DNA from: Galbitalea sp036271795
GTDB taxonomy: Bacteria; Actinomycetota; Actinomycetes; Actinomycetales; Microbacteriaceae
NCBI GenBank assembly: GCA_036271795.1
Contig: DATAZY010000096.1
Span: 1-64,000, forward strand
Length of the DNA: 64,000 nucleotides
Direction of reading: 5' to 3'
The translations under genes and the position numbers were made by a program. The notes beneath the pieces were generated by a model. The model saw only the letters and a list, made by a program, of their open reading frames with translations. It was not told where the DNA came from and did not search any database. Every line of letters starts with the position of its first letter. Position 1 is the first letter of the stretch. This document shows positions 55,653 through 63,969 of the stretch, piece by piece.

Positions 55653-55921
55653 TGTTCGTGCTCCTCACGCTTGGACTGGTCGTGGCGGGCAAGGCGGTCG
55701 GTGCCGGAGTCGCTGGCATCGCCTCGGGTGTCGGCTGGATCGCGGAAAGGCCGCAGCGCCGACGTGCTCACATCGAAGCCGAACTGGATCGCACTCAGGC
55801 CCAGCTTCGGAGAACGGTTCTGCAGCTGGCGACCGAGATCAGCAACGCGGGCCTTGACGCCAGAAAGGACTTGCTCCAGCAGGCGTACGTGGCGTCCCGC
55901 GGGCTCCCGCCCGCCTCCTAA
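55652..55921 (+). CDS. Small membrane protein with coiled-coil tail
   Basis: An 89-residue protein: Gly/Ala/Val-rich hydrophobic helix (FVLLTLGLVVAGKAVGAGVAGIASGVGW) followed by a charged helix (RRRAHIEAELDRTQAQLRRTVLQLATEISNAG). Starts in a TGATG overlap with the upstream gene. The N-out/C-in small membrane layout is seen in transfer-channel or holin-like proteins; function is unknown. A terminator follows at once. Confidence 0.6.
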   Translation: MFVLLTLGLVVAGKAVGAGVAGIASGVGWIAERPQRRRAHIEAELDRTQAQLRRTVLQLATEISNAGLDARKDLLQQAYVASRGLPPAS

Positions 55922-55931
55922 CCGAGGTCAG

Positions 55932-55967
55932 AAGGAGCCGCTCCTGGCACCCGGCGCGGCTCCTTTT
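55932..55967 (+). terminator. Rho-independent terminator after the small membrane gene
   Basis: AAGGAGCCGC and GCGGCTCCTT form a 10-bp perfect stem around a 14-base loop and are followed by TT. The 250 bp from here to the methyltransferase start hold no gene that I can support. Confidence 0.75.
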
Positions 55968-56217
55968 CCACTCTGACACGTCCTGCCGAAACGGTCGTTG
56001 TCCATTCCACAACACCCTCAATCGGTGTCGATTCCGCCTGCGCCTGGAGCACTCGGACATCTGTTTCAGCGCGTCGTGCCGTGCGTCAGATCGCTCTGGC
56101 CGAAGGACCGCGCTCCGCGACGAAAAGTCTTGACGATTCGGCGCTTTCAGTTCATAACCATGCATCCCAGACCGGGCAACCACAAGCAGCTCGCGTAGGA
56201 GAAAGGACCATCACGAA

Positions 56218-56865
56218 ATGAAGAACACAAGGAACACGCACCCGGAGGCCACTCAGTCTGAGCACGGTCCCTTCCGAGTGATCTACGCGGACCCGCCCTG
56301 GGACATAGCCCAGCTCGGGCCTCGTGGGGCTTCCAAGCATTACGACCTCATGACCTTGGAGGACATCAAGGGCATGGGCGAGGCGGTCAAGTCGCTCGCC
56401 GCAGTCGACTCAGCACTTTTGCTCTGGGTCACCAACGGCGCGCTGCCTGCCGGCCTTGCCGTGATGGAAGCGTGGGGATTTCGATACGTCTCCAACGCTG
56501 CCTGGGACAAGTACTACATGGGGCTCGGCAACTACGTTCGCAACTCGCATGAGCTGCTACTCGTTGGGATCCGAGGCAAGGTGACGCCGAAGTTCCGCGG
56601 CCAGCGGTCCGTGTTGCATTTCCCACGCATGGCGCACTCCGTGAAGCCCGCCGAAACCTATCCGATGATCGAGCGACTCTTCGATGGGCCGTACCTCGAA
56701 CTGTTTGCACGCCTCCGTCCGAGTAGCACCAGTGACTGGAGCATCTGGGGCAATGAAGTCGATAGCGACGTTTCCCTCGCAGCGTGGGGTTACCCGGTGC
56801 CGTCCGACTTCGCGAGCCAAAGCAATGAGAGCGCCGACAGCAAGGAGGACGGTGATGAGCAGTGA
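56218..56865 (+). CDS. MT-A70 family adenine methyltransferase
   Basis: A 215-residue MT-A70 protein. The catalytic motif is VIYADPPWDIAQLG, with LLLWVTNGALPAGLAVMEAWGFRYV and NSHELLLVGIRGKVTPKF typical of the family, and KPAETYPMIERLFDGPYLELFAR near the end. It adds a methyl group to N6 of adenine in DNA (or RNA in some relatives). In phages and conjugative elements such enzymes protect incoming DNA from host restriction. The following gene's GTG overlaps its stop (4 bp). Confidence 0.87.
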   Translation: MKNTRNTHPEATQSEHGPFRVIYADPPWDIAQLGPRGASKHYDLMTLEDIKGMGEAVKSLAAVDSALLLWVTNGALPAGLAVMEAWGFRYVSNAAWDKYYMGLGNYVRNSHELLLVGIRGKVTPKFRGQRSVLHFPRMAHSVKPAETYPMIERLFDGPYLELFARLRPSSTSDWSIWGNEVDSDVSLAAWGYPVPSDFASQSNESADSKEDGDEQ

Positions 56866-57062
56866 GAAGCGCACCCGAGCCGAAGAGCCTGCTGAGCCGA
56901 TTCGTCGGAGCCAGTTTGCTGGCTCTCGTCGCGGCGATCGCCTTGACGCTGGCCTTCGACCTTCTGACAAAGATCTGGCTCTGGCTGCTACTCACCGTCG
57001 TTCTTGGCGCGCTGGTCGCCGTCGTCGTGTGGGTGGTCCGTCGTCGGCGCGACCGCTGGTGA
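56862..57062 (+). CDS. Small membrane protein, two helices
   Basis: A 66-residue protein from GTG 56862. Two hydrophobic segments (FVGASLLALVAAIALTLAFDLL and IWLWLLLTVVLGALVAVVVWVV) and a basic C-terminus (RRRRDRW) indicate an integral membrane protein with a short turn. It lies just before the TraG-like ATPase, so it may be a partner of the coupling protein, as small membrane proteins are in other type IV secretion systems. This is inference. Confidence 0.6.
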   Translation: MRSAPEPKSLLSRFVGASLLALVAAIALTLAFDLLTKIWLWLLLTVVLGALVAVVVWVVRRRRDRW

Positions 57063-57096
57063 GCGAGCCGATCCCGCAAGAGGAGAGGCGGGAACT

Positions 57097-57255
57097 ATGA
57101 CGGGCAAGCGCGGCCGGCCAGGAGGCAAACGTGACTTCCGAATCATTCCGCACCGGCTGAGCGAAGCCAATGCGAGAAGACTGGCTCGCTTCATCCAGCA
57201 ACTGGAGGTTAATCGCAACTCGAAAACTGACACAGGTCCGGAGGATCCTCGATGA
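57097..57255 (+). CDS. Small basic protein before TraG-like gene
   Basis: A 52-residue protein with AGGAGAGGCGGG as ribosome-binding site and ATG 57097. It is basic in its first half (GKRGRPGGKRDFRIIPHRLSEANARRLARF), and its stop overlaps the next start (ATGA at 57252). Small basic proteins at this position could be DNA-binding accessory factors. No family is recognised. Confidence 0.55.
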   Translation: MTGKRGRPGGKRDFRIIPHRLSEANARRLARFIQQLEVNRNSKTDTGPEDPR

Positions 57256-59405
57256 AGCGTTCTGAACGTACTTGGTCTGAACTCGCTTTTCCCGCGAGGC
57301 CGGACGCCAGTGACGTGCAGGCGCTCGTCGAACACCTTGCCGCCAGCTCAACGCTCGGGACGATTGTCTTTGAGGCCCGAGCTTCCGGGGGCCACGTTCG
57401 CTACCTATTGGGGTCTGACCCAGACCACCACTCGGCACTCACGCGGCTGATCTTCCATCACCTGCCTGGCTACGACCTCGTGCCTCTCGGCCAATCACGG
57501 GACGCACCCGATGCCGCGTTGACCGTCCGCGCCTCCGGTCGAGGATTGCCGCTTCGCACCGACAGTCTCGAAGCGACGACGCTGTCGATGCTCAGCGCAC
57601 TATCTGCCGCGACGAGTGCCGAGGAGGTCATTCTTCAGTTGACGTTAGGACGTCGTCTCGCCCCGGCCTTAGACGACGATTCCACGCCGCGCTACCTAAC
57701 CCTGCGCGACGCGCTCATTGGTCAGGCCGACAAGCTGCCAACCTCTGCGCGAACCCGCTATCGGGCCAAACGCGCCGTTCACGGGTTCGAGGCGGCCATC
57801 CGGCTTGGTGCCCGGGCCGGGAACGAACGCCGCACACACGGCCTCCTACGGGCGCTCCTGGGGGGCCTTCGTACCCTCGAGGCGCCAGGGGTTCGACTGG
57901 GCGCGCACGACATCGCGCCTGGTCAGATCACCGACCCGGCTGTGAGCAATGGCCTCCTCTCAAGACCACTCGCGCTCTCATCAATTGAGGTCGCAGCGCT
58001 TCTCAGTTGGCCAGTTGGGAAGGGGTTTCTCCCAGGGCAACCGCCGAAGCATCCGAAACGCGTGAACGCGCCGACCGGTCTTCGCGATGCGCGGCGTCCG
58101 TTCGCCGTCGCGACACAACCCGGTCATGAACTGCGTGTCGGGTTAGGTCGAGAGGACTCACTCACGCACGCGCTACTCATCGGGCGGACAGGGTCAGGCA
58201 AGAGCGTGGTCATGAGCCACTTGATCCTCGATGCGATCGACGACGGTCGCAGCGTGCTGGTCATCGACCCGAAGGGCGATCTCATCTCGCGCGAGATCCT
58301 TCCTCGTATCCCGGCGATCCGTCGAGACGACGTCGTGGTTATCGACCCGATGAGTGATCTCCCAGTCGGTATCAATCCGTTCGCCGAGCCTGGCTCGGCC
58401 GAGCTCATCGCCGATGGACTGCTCGCCGTGTTTAAGACCGTCTACGCCGACTCCTGGGGACCACGACTCGAGGACATCCTGTCGTCGGCATTGCTAACAC
58501 TCGCGCGCACGAAGGGCTCGACGCTCGCGATGTTGCCCGCGCTGCTGACCGATGCAGCCGTGAGGCGTCGCCTCACGAAAAGTCTTCACGACCCAGTGGG
58601 CCTCGAGCCCTTCTGGCACAGCTACGAAGCGATGAGCCCTGAGCAGCGCGCTCAAGTGATTGCCCCGGTACTCAACAAGCTCCGACCGTACCTCTTGCGA
58701 TCCAGCTTGCGTCGCACGCTCGGACAAGCCGATCCAAAGTTCTCGCTGTCGGAGCTCTTCTCAAAGCGGCGCATCGTTCTCGTCAACCTGAACAAAGGGC
58801 TCCTCGGAGCCGAAGGAGCGCGACTCCTCGGCTCACTCGTCGTGAGCCAGGTGTGGCCACTCATCCTCAATCGAGCAGCAGTGCCACCAGAGCGGCGCCA
58901 CATCGTGAACGTGTTCATCGACGAGGTCCAGGACTACTTGGCGCTTCCTACCGATCTGGCCGATGCCTTCGCCCAGGCACGCGGTCTCGGTGTCGGCTTC
59001 ACAGTCGCGCACCAATATCGACGCCAACTCCCGGGCGCTCTTCTCGCCGGCCTGGACTCGAACGCGCGGAGCGTCATTGCCTTCGGCTTGGACCACGACG
59101 ATGCGGTTGCCGTCGCGAAGCGGGCGCCCAACCTCGAGGCGGAAGACTTCATGTCTCTCGGCCGACACGAGGTCTACGCCAACTTGATGAACGGCGGAGA
59201 AGCGACTGGATGGTTCATGGCGAGCACGCTCGGACCGACCGCGCCACTCGCTGACGCCCAAGCGCTCCTGCGCATCAGCCTGGAACGGTACGGCCGCGCA
59301 GCTGCCGACGTCGACCGGGAGATCGAACGGGCAATCGGAATCGGCGAGGACATCATCGCGCCAGACGAGCCGATCGGACGCCGCCCAAAGGGAGGCTCGT
59401 CATGA
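57252..59405 (+). CDS. TraG/VirD4-like conjugative coupling ATPase
   Basis: A 717-residue FtsK/HerA-type P-loop ATPase. N-terminal domain (about 1-300) is specific; then HALLIGRTGSGKSVVMSHLI (Walker A near residue 312), VLVIDPKGDLISREILPRIP, the lid HEADER-like LNKLRPYLLRSSLRRTLGQ region and Walker B VFIDEVQDYL near 555. In actinobacterial elements such coupling ATPases deliver DNA to the transfer channel, together with the replication-relaxation protein encoded downstream. Starts in an ATGA overlap with the small basic gene. No relaxase is visible in the window, so the element may be mobilised rather than self-transmissible. Confidence 0.85.
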   Translation: MKRSERTWSELAFPARPDASDVQALVEHLAASSTLGTIVFEARASGGHVRYLLGSDPDHHSALTRLIFHHLPGYDLVPLGQSRDAPDAALTVRASGRGLPLRTDSLEATTLSMLSALSAATSAEEVILQLTLGRRLAPALDDDSTPRYLTLRDALIGQADKLPTSARTRYRAKRAVHGFEAAIRLGARAGNERRTHGLLRALLGGLRTLEAPGVRLGAHDIAPGQITDPAVSNGLLSRPLALSSIEVAALLSWPVGKGFLPGQPPKHPKRVNAPTGLRDARRPFAVATQPGHELRVGLGREDSLTHALLIGRTGSGKSVVMSHLILDAIDDGRSVLVIDPKGDLISREILPRIPAIRRDDVVVIDPMSDLPVGINPFAEPGSAELIADGLLAVFKTVYADSWGPRLEDILSSALLTLARTKGSTLAMLPALLTDAAVRRRLTKSLHDPVGLEPFWHSYEAMSPEQRAQVIAPVLNKLRPYLLRSSLRRTLGQADPKFSLSELFSKRRIVLVNLNKGLLGAEGARLLGSLVVSQVWPLILNRAAVPPERRHIVNVFIDEVQDYLALPTDLADAFAQARGLGVGFTVAHQYRRQLPGALLAGLDSNARSVIAFGLDHDDAVAVAKRAPNLEAEDFMSLGRHEVYANLMNGGEATGWFMASTLGPTAPLADAQALLRISLERYGRAAADVDREIERAIGIGEDIIAPDEPIGRRPKGGSS

Positions 59406-59562
59406 ACATGCCGAAGCTCAGGAACCGTCACACCGGTCGTCACGTCGCTGCATCGAACGCCTTCTTCTCGCCCCGCGACTTCGGCCAACAGGGGCGATTA
59501 GCGGATATGACTCCACCACCTTTCAAGTGGTGTTTCAGAGGACCACTGCGGAGGTGCTCGTC

Positions 59563-60423
59563 ATGAACCACGACCGCATGGGCGCCGACAAGCTCGTTCA
59601 GTTGCTCGAACACCTTTCGCCGATGGACCACGCAGTTCTTGCTCGGCTGCAGGAGCACCCCTACTTGCAAACCGTCCAGGTAGCGCGGTTCGATTTCGCC
59701 GAACGTCCGACTCAGCTTGCAGCGGTTCGGGCTGCCCACCGAGCCCTCAAGAAGCTCCGTGTCCTCGGACTCGTTTTCATGATGGAGCGGACGATTGGCG
59801 GACCGGCAAGAGGATCGACTGCAGCAGTCTGGACCATCACCAACACGGGGCAACGAGCTGCATCGCTGCACGCCGGCGAAGGGGACGAACCCAGACGCCG
59901 ACTGTCTGATCCGACGACGGTGTTCCTTCGCCATCAGGTCGCGGTGGCCGACTTGCACCTGGCATTGCTCGATGCGGCGAAGACGATCTCCCTCACGCTT
60001 CGGCACTTCCAGATTGAGCCGCTGTGCTGGCGGCGTTACGTCGGCCCCCTTGGCGGGATGGTCGTTCTCAAACCAGACCTTGCCGTGGACGTTGATTCGG
60101 CCAACTTCATATCCCGCTACTTCTTCGAAGTCGACCGCGCGACGGAAGCACCAAGCCGGATCTTGACCAAGTGTCTCCAGTACCAGGAGTACTACCGCTC
60201 GGGAGAAGAGGAGCGTCGCGGTGAAGTCCTGCCGCTCGTGATCTGGGTTGTTCCGACCGAAGCCCGCCGCGAACAAATACTTCGCCACCTGACGACCCAT
60301 AACGGCATCAACCCAAGACTGTTCCGCGTCGTCCTTGGGAGCCAGGTTTCTGCGGTCGTTGGCGAAGACGATGAGGTCGGACGGCTACCCGAAAATCTGC
60401 ACACGATGGGCAGCCAATCATGA
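59563..60423 (+). CDS. Replication-relaxation protein
   Basis: A 286-residue protein of the replication-relaxation (Replic_Relax) family. It starts at ATG 59563 with GAGGTG before it; HHLSPMDHAVLARLQEHPYL-like LSPMDHAVLARLQEHPYL is a winged-helix segment, and the C-terminal half has VVLKPDLAVDV, RYFFEVDRATE and LQYQEYYRSGEEE with PVLVWVVPTE-type strand VIWVVPTEARRE, a nuclease-like core. These proteins act in plasmid replication and transfer together with TraG-like ATPases in actinomycetes. It ends in an ATGA overlap with the recombinase gene. The 157-bp leader holds a CACCAC-N7-GTGGTG hairpin (59514-59532). Confidence 0.82.
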   Translation: MNHDRMGADKLVQLLEHLSPMDHAVLARLQEHPYLQTVQVARFDFAERPTQLAAVRAAHRALKKLRVLGLVFMMERTIGGPARGSTAAVWTITNTGQRAASLHAGEGDEPRRRLSDPTTVFLRHQVAVADLHLALLDAAKTISLTLRHFQIEPLCWRRYVGPLGGMVVLKPDLAVDVDSANFISRYFFEVDRATEAPSRILTKCLQYQEYYRSGEEERRGEVLPLVIWVVPTEARREQILRHLTTHNGINPRLFRVVLGSQVSAVVGEDDEVGRLPENLHTMGSQS

Positions 60424-62360
60424 CGCTCGACGCGGAAAAACGTGGTGAAAACTACATCCCGGATACAACTGGGGCGGGCATGGCTGAACTTTCCCCGGAG
60501 GGCCCAAATGGACTGGACTTCCTCGCCGAAGAGAGGGTTAATCCGGAGGACCTAACTGGAGGAACCCCCAAAATGAGCGATCTCAATTCACTAGCCACAA
60601 AGCCCGCCGTGACGTCCATAACGGGACTCGAGCACCTAATGACGAACAACGACGCGGCACGAAGGGCGGCTCGTCGTGCTACCGCAGTCTTGTATCTGCG
60701 AGTGTCCACAAGCCGACAGACCCACACGGGTTCGGATGTCGACGAAGACGGCAACTCGATTGCGACCCAACGAGAGCACACCCTCAAGAAAGCGAAGCAG
60801 CTTCGAGCCAGCATCGCGCGCGAGTTCGTGGAACCAGGTGCCAGCGCACGATCGATCGACAAGCGCCCGGTGTTCAAGGAGATGCTGCGTTTCATTGACG
60901 ATCACCCCGAGGTGACGCATGTCATCGCCTACCAACGATCCCGAATGTTCCGGAGCGTTGCCGACAGCGCGATCGTGGAGTCAGCCCTAGCGGAGAAGGG
61001 TATCGAGATCGTTTCTGCAAAGGAGGACTACGGCAAGGGACCGGATGGCCTGATCATGAAGACCATCACGGACGCCTTCAACCAGTGGCAGTCGCAGAAA
61101 AACGGTGAAGACATCAGTCTCAAGATGGCCCACAAGGTTGAACAGGGCGGAAGCGTCGGGATGGCGAAGCTGGGATACCTGAACGTTCGGAAAGAGTATG
61201 GCGGCCATCTCGTCAACACGATCGACGTCGATCCCATTCGCGGTCCGCTGGTTAAGTGGGCGTTCGAGCAGTACGCCTTAGGGGAACTGTCCGTCGGGCA
61301 GCTTCAGGCTGACCTCGAGGAACAGGGATTGGTGATGCGAGCCACTCCAAGCAAACCCGAGCGGCCAATATCGATCAGCCAGCTCGGCGTCATCCTGCGT
61401 GACCCTTACTACACAGGCGTGACGCGCTACAAAGGCAGGCTCTATCCGGGCCGGCATATACCGCTGATCTCGAAGGAGACCTTTCTCACCGTCCAGCAGA
61501 TTCTCGATTCACGCAACAGAACAGGAGATCGTGACCGGGTCCATTTCCACTATTTGCGCGGGCTCCTCTACTGCGCCGAGTGCGCGCGCCACGGACGCGA
61601 CAGCCGTCTGGTCTACAGCCAAAATCGTGGGAACGGTGGCCTTTACGAGTACTACATCTGCACCGCCAAGCAACGCGGCCACTGCACGGCCGGAGCCGTT
61701 CGGGTCGACTTGCTCGAGCGAAAGCTAGTCGACCTGGTCTACGCAGAACGGTTGAGCCCCGTGGCGATCGGGGCACTACGAGACCGATTGTTGGAAAGCA
61801 TGGAGGACCTTCGGATTGCCGACCGCGAGATGAAGGCGTCCCTTCGCCGACAGTCGGAGAAGCTTCGAGGAGCCGAGCAGAGGCTAATCGACGTGCTCGC
61901 CGACGGTTCCATGCCGCTGGAGCAGATACGAACCCGCCTTGAGAAAGTAAGCCTGGAGCGTCAGGCGGTCGACGAAAAGCTCGCACGAACGACCGAGCGA
62001 ATCGAGCACGGCGTCAATGCGGTGCTTGGCTATCTCGACCTCTTGGAGAAGCCCGGACCTCTGTTCGAGCGGGCAGACGATGCCGCCAGGCGAGAGTTCC
62101 TGCTTGCACTCTTTGAAAAGCTTCTCGTGGAAGAAGTCGATGGCGTCGAGGCTGACGGAGAACGAACCGCACCCAACCGCTCACTCCACGACCTTGAACC
62201 GCGTGCGTTGGAAATCGAAACGGGCACGAACCGAAACGGCCCCCGCGATGATGCGGAGGCCGAAGGGAAACCAATGAGCGGACCATATAGTCCCCATGGT
62301 TTGAATAGCAGTGTTCTGGTAGCGACGGCGGGACTCGAACCCGCGACACCACGATTATGA
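60420..62360 (+). CDS. Large serine recombinase (integrase)
   Basis: A 646-residue serine recombinase. The resolvase domain begins at LYLRVSTSRQ, with catalytic Ser96; QREHTLKKAKQL and AYQRSRMFRSV follow. The recombinase domain (about 240-370) includes GYLNVRKEYGG and the zinc beta ribbon LLYCAECARHGRDSRLVY...YICTAKQRGHC, then a coiled coil. ATG 60420 overlaps the previous stop, but ATG 60573 with GGAGG ten bases upstream is an attractive alternative (595 residues). The last 15 residues (VLVATAGLEPATPRL) are encoded by the tRNA-Met fragment, which is unusual because serine integrases seldom use tRNA genes. Confidence 0.88.
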   Translation: MTLDAEKRGENYIPDTTGAGMAELSPEGPNGLDFLAEERVNPEDLTGGTPKMSDLNSLATKPAVTSITGLEHLMTNNDAARRAARRATAVLYLRVSTSRQTHTGSDVDEDGNSIATQREHTLKKAKQLRASIAREFVEPGASARSIDKRPVFKEMLRFIDDHPEVTHVIAYQRSRMFRSVADSAIVESALAEKGIEIVSAKEDYGKGPDGLIMKTITDAFNQWQSQKNGEDISLKMAHKVEQGGSVGMAKLGYLNVRKEYGGHLVNTIDVDPIRGPLVKWAFEQYALGELSVGQLQADLEEQGLVMRATPSKPERPISISQLGVILRDPYYTGVTRYKGRLYPGRHIPLISKETFLTVQQILDSRNRTGDRDRVHFHYLRGLLYCAECARHGRDSRLVYSQNRGNGGLYEYYICTAKQRGHCTAGAVRVDLLERKLVDLVYAERLSPVAIGALRDRLLESMEDLRIADREMKASLRRQSEKLRGAEQRLIDVLADGSMPLEQIRTRLEKVSLERQAVDEKLARTTERIEHGVNAVLGYLDLLEKPGPLFERADDAARREFLLALFEKLLVEEVDGVEADGERTAPNRSLHDLEPRALEIETGTNRNGPRDDAEAEGKPMSGPYSPHGLNSSVLVATAGLEPATPRL

Positions 62361-62373
62361 GCCGTGTGCTCGA
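62315..62373 (-). repeat. tRNA-Met 3'-part fragment, copy C (attachment site)
   Basis: Reads on the minus strand as an intact anticodon arm (CAT), T arm (GCGGG TTCGAGT CCCGC) and acceptor end CGTCGCTACCA. The D arm and acceptor 5' strand do not follow: the adjoining GATCGAGC lacks D-loop GG and the AGCGACG partner strand. It matches fragment A at 53 of 59 bases. It overlaps the last codons of the recombinase gene and is the best preserved attachment core. Confidence 0.8.
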
Positions 62374-62473
62374 TCAGGAGCCTCAGGACTCCAACCCCGA
62401 TCCGGAAAACTCTGAAATTGCAGGGCCGGATGACCAGATAGGACCATCTCCGATCACTGAAATCTGATTTGGT

Positions 62474-62491
62474 TGTGTCCAAAATGTGTCC
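62474..62491 (+). repeat. Direct repeat TGTGTCC-AAAA-TGTGTCC
   Basis: Two 7-bp copies with an 11-bp period starting 101 bp right of tRNA fragment C, mirroring the GTGGTCA-AAAA-GTGGTCA pair at the same offset from fragment A. Confidence 0.45.
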
Positions 62492-62522
62492 ATTGGGTCG
62501 CAGCCCCAGGGTAAGGGCCTGT

Positions 62523-62699
62523 GATGTCTCAGCACATCGGTAACGGTTCTTCCTCAGACATCGGTAACAGTTCGAGTGGACCAAAGTATTGGGGGCCGGA
62601 CAGGAGGACTACTACAACTACGATCGACCCCACGGAGCCCTCGCCGGATCCACGCCCTACGAACGACTCAAACAGAAAACCCAAGAGCCTCTGTCATAG
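62523..62699 (+). mobile_element. IS481-type insertion sequence remnant
   Basis: The left part has terminal-type words CAGCACATCGGTAACGGTT and CAGACATCGGTAACAGTT (62530-62570). Downstream, in frame from 62613, comes YNYDRPHGALAGSTPYERLK and then QKTQEPLS with a stop at 62697-62699, the C-terminal end of an IS481-family transposase (YNxxRPHxALxGxTPxE motif). The DDE core and most of the gene are missing. No second end with a target duplication was found. The stretch 62374-62943 has no complete gene. Confidence 0.7.
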
Positions 62700-62902
62700 G
62701 ACTCCGTCAATTGCACGCGAAAAAGCGTTCTGATCAGCACGTTTGAGCGGAGACGGCGGGAGTTGCTCCCGCACGGCTGTCGATCCCGGAAACGCACGAT
62801 ATGATAAGTCACTCCGATTGCCCCGGCGCTCGGTAATCCAGGTGACGGCCATTCGCCCAATGAGACATGCGGAACGAACAAGTGGAAAACTCGCACCAGC
62901 CC

Positions 62903-62919
62903 GTGCTCGAAACGAGCAC
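62903..62919. promoter_or_regulatory. 17-bp palindrome upstream of LacI gene
   Basis: GTGCTCG-AAA-CGAGCAC, perfect 7-bp arms, 25 bp before the LacI start at 62944. It may be the autoregulatory operator of that protein; a hairpin in the leader is the alternative. Confidence 0.45.
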
Positions 62920-62943
62920 CGGTCAGCGCGGAGCCTGATCAAC

Positions 62944-63969
62944 ATGGACTCGATGAAGAGCAACCCGGTGACAAGCAGAGACGTGGCTCGTCTCGCCGGA
63001 GTATCCCAGGCGACGGTATCCCGAACGATGGCCGATGGGAGGGTGTCTGCCGACACCCGCGACAGGGTGCGCAGAGCAATGGATGAGCTGGGATACGTTC
63101 CCCATGCCGGCGCGACCGCCATGAAGACTCGTCGCACCAACACGATCGGGGTGGTCGTTGCGGACATCGTCAATCCCTTCTATCAGGAAATCCTCGATGA
63201 GCTGACGATCGAGATATCTCGACGCGGCCTCCGTGTTGTCGTGTGGAACACCGGTGAAGGCAGTCAACGAGACGCCCTCATCGCGATCCGGGAAAAGGCG
63301 ATCGACGGGGTCATCTTCACCACAGCGACAGAGGAATCCGCCGAGCTGCAAACCGCGGTCGAGCGGAACAGCCCACTGGTTCTCATCAATCGATCTGTGG
63401 CCGGCGTTGAATGCGATGAGGTCGTCTCCGAAAACCGTACCGGCGCGGCGTCCGTAGCCGATTACCTCGTTGAAAACCACCGGTCAAACGCCGCATTCAT
63501 CGGTGGAGCAGCAAACGCAAGCACCTCCGCCGAAAGACGCGATGGATTCCTCAGCAGAATGCGCGAACTCGGCCATCCGCTCGCTGATGACACGATCTTC
63601 GACGCGGGATATTCGCACAAGATCAGTCGAGAGCTCACCGCGAATCTCCTCGCCCGCCCGACCCCACCGGCGGCAATTTTCTGTGCGAACGACTATATGG
63701 CGTTCGGCGCACTCGATGCGGTGCGTACGGCGGGGCTGAACTCGCGCGATGCTCCGTGGGTAATCGGCTTTGACGACGTTGCGATCGCTTCATGGACATC
63801 GTTCGACCTCACAACCGTGCAGCAGCCGACCAGAGAAATGGCACGGGCGGGCGTCCAGTTGCTCCTCGAGCGGATCTCGGATCCCTCCGCGCCCCCAACC
63901 AAACGCATTTTCCCCTGCCGCCTGATCGAACGGGGTAGCACGGCATCGTCGATCCTGGCTGTTCAATAG
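62944..63969 (+). CDS. LacI-family transcriptional regulator
   Basis: A 341-residue LacI/GalR protein. Helix-turn-helix TSRDVARLAGVSQATVSRTMADG and hinge ELGYVPHAGATAMKTRR are followed by the sugar-binding domain (IGVVVADIVNPFYQEILDEL; VENHRSNAAFIGG; AIFCANDYMAFGALDAVR; VIGFDDVAIASWTSFDLTTVQQP). ATG 62944 or ATG 62953 may start it. It differs from the LacI protein at 25014-26033 and lies outside the tRNA-bounded islands, next to an IS remnant. The genes it controls are probably right of the window. Confidence 0.9.
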   Translation: MDSMKSNPVTSRDVARLAGVSQATVSRTMADGRVSADTRDRVRRAMDELGYVPHAGATAMKTRRTNTIGVVVADIVNPFYQEILDELTIEISRRGLRVVVWNTGEGSQRDALIAIREKAIDGVIFTTATEESAELQTAVERNSPLVLINRSVAGVECDEVVSENRTGAASVADYLVENHRSNAAFIGGAANASTSAERRDGFLSRMRELGHPLADDTIFDAGYSHKISRELTANLLARPTPPAAIFCANDYMAFGALDAVRTAGLNSRDAPWVIGFDDVAIASWTSFDLTTVQQPTREMARAGVQLLLERISDPSAPPTKRIFPCRLIERGSTASSILAVQ

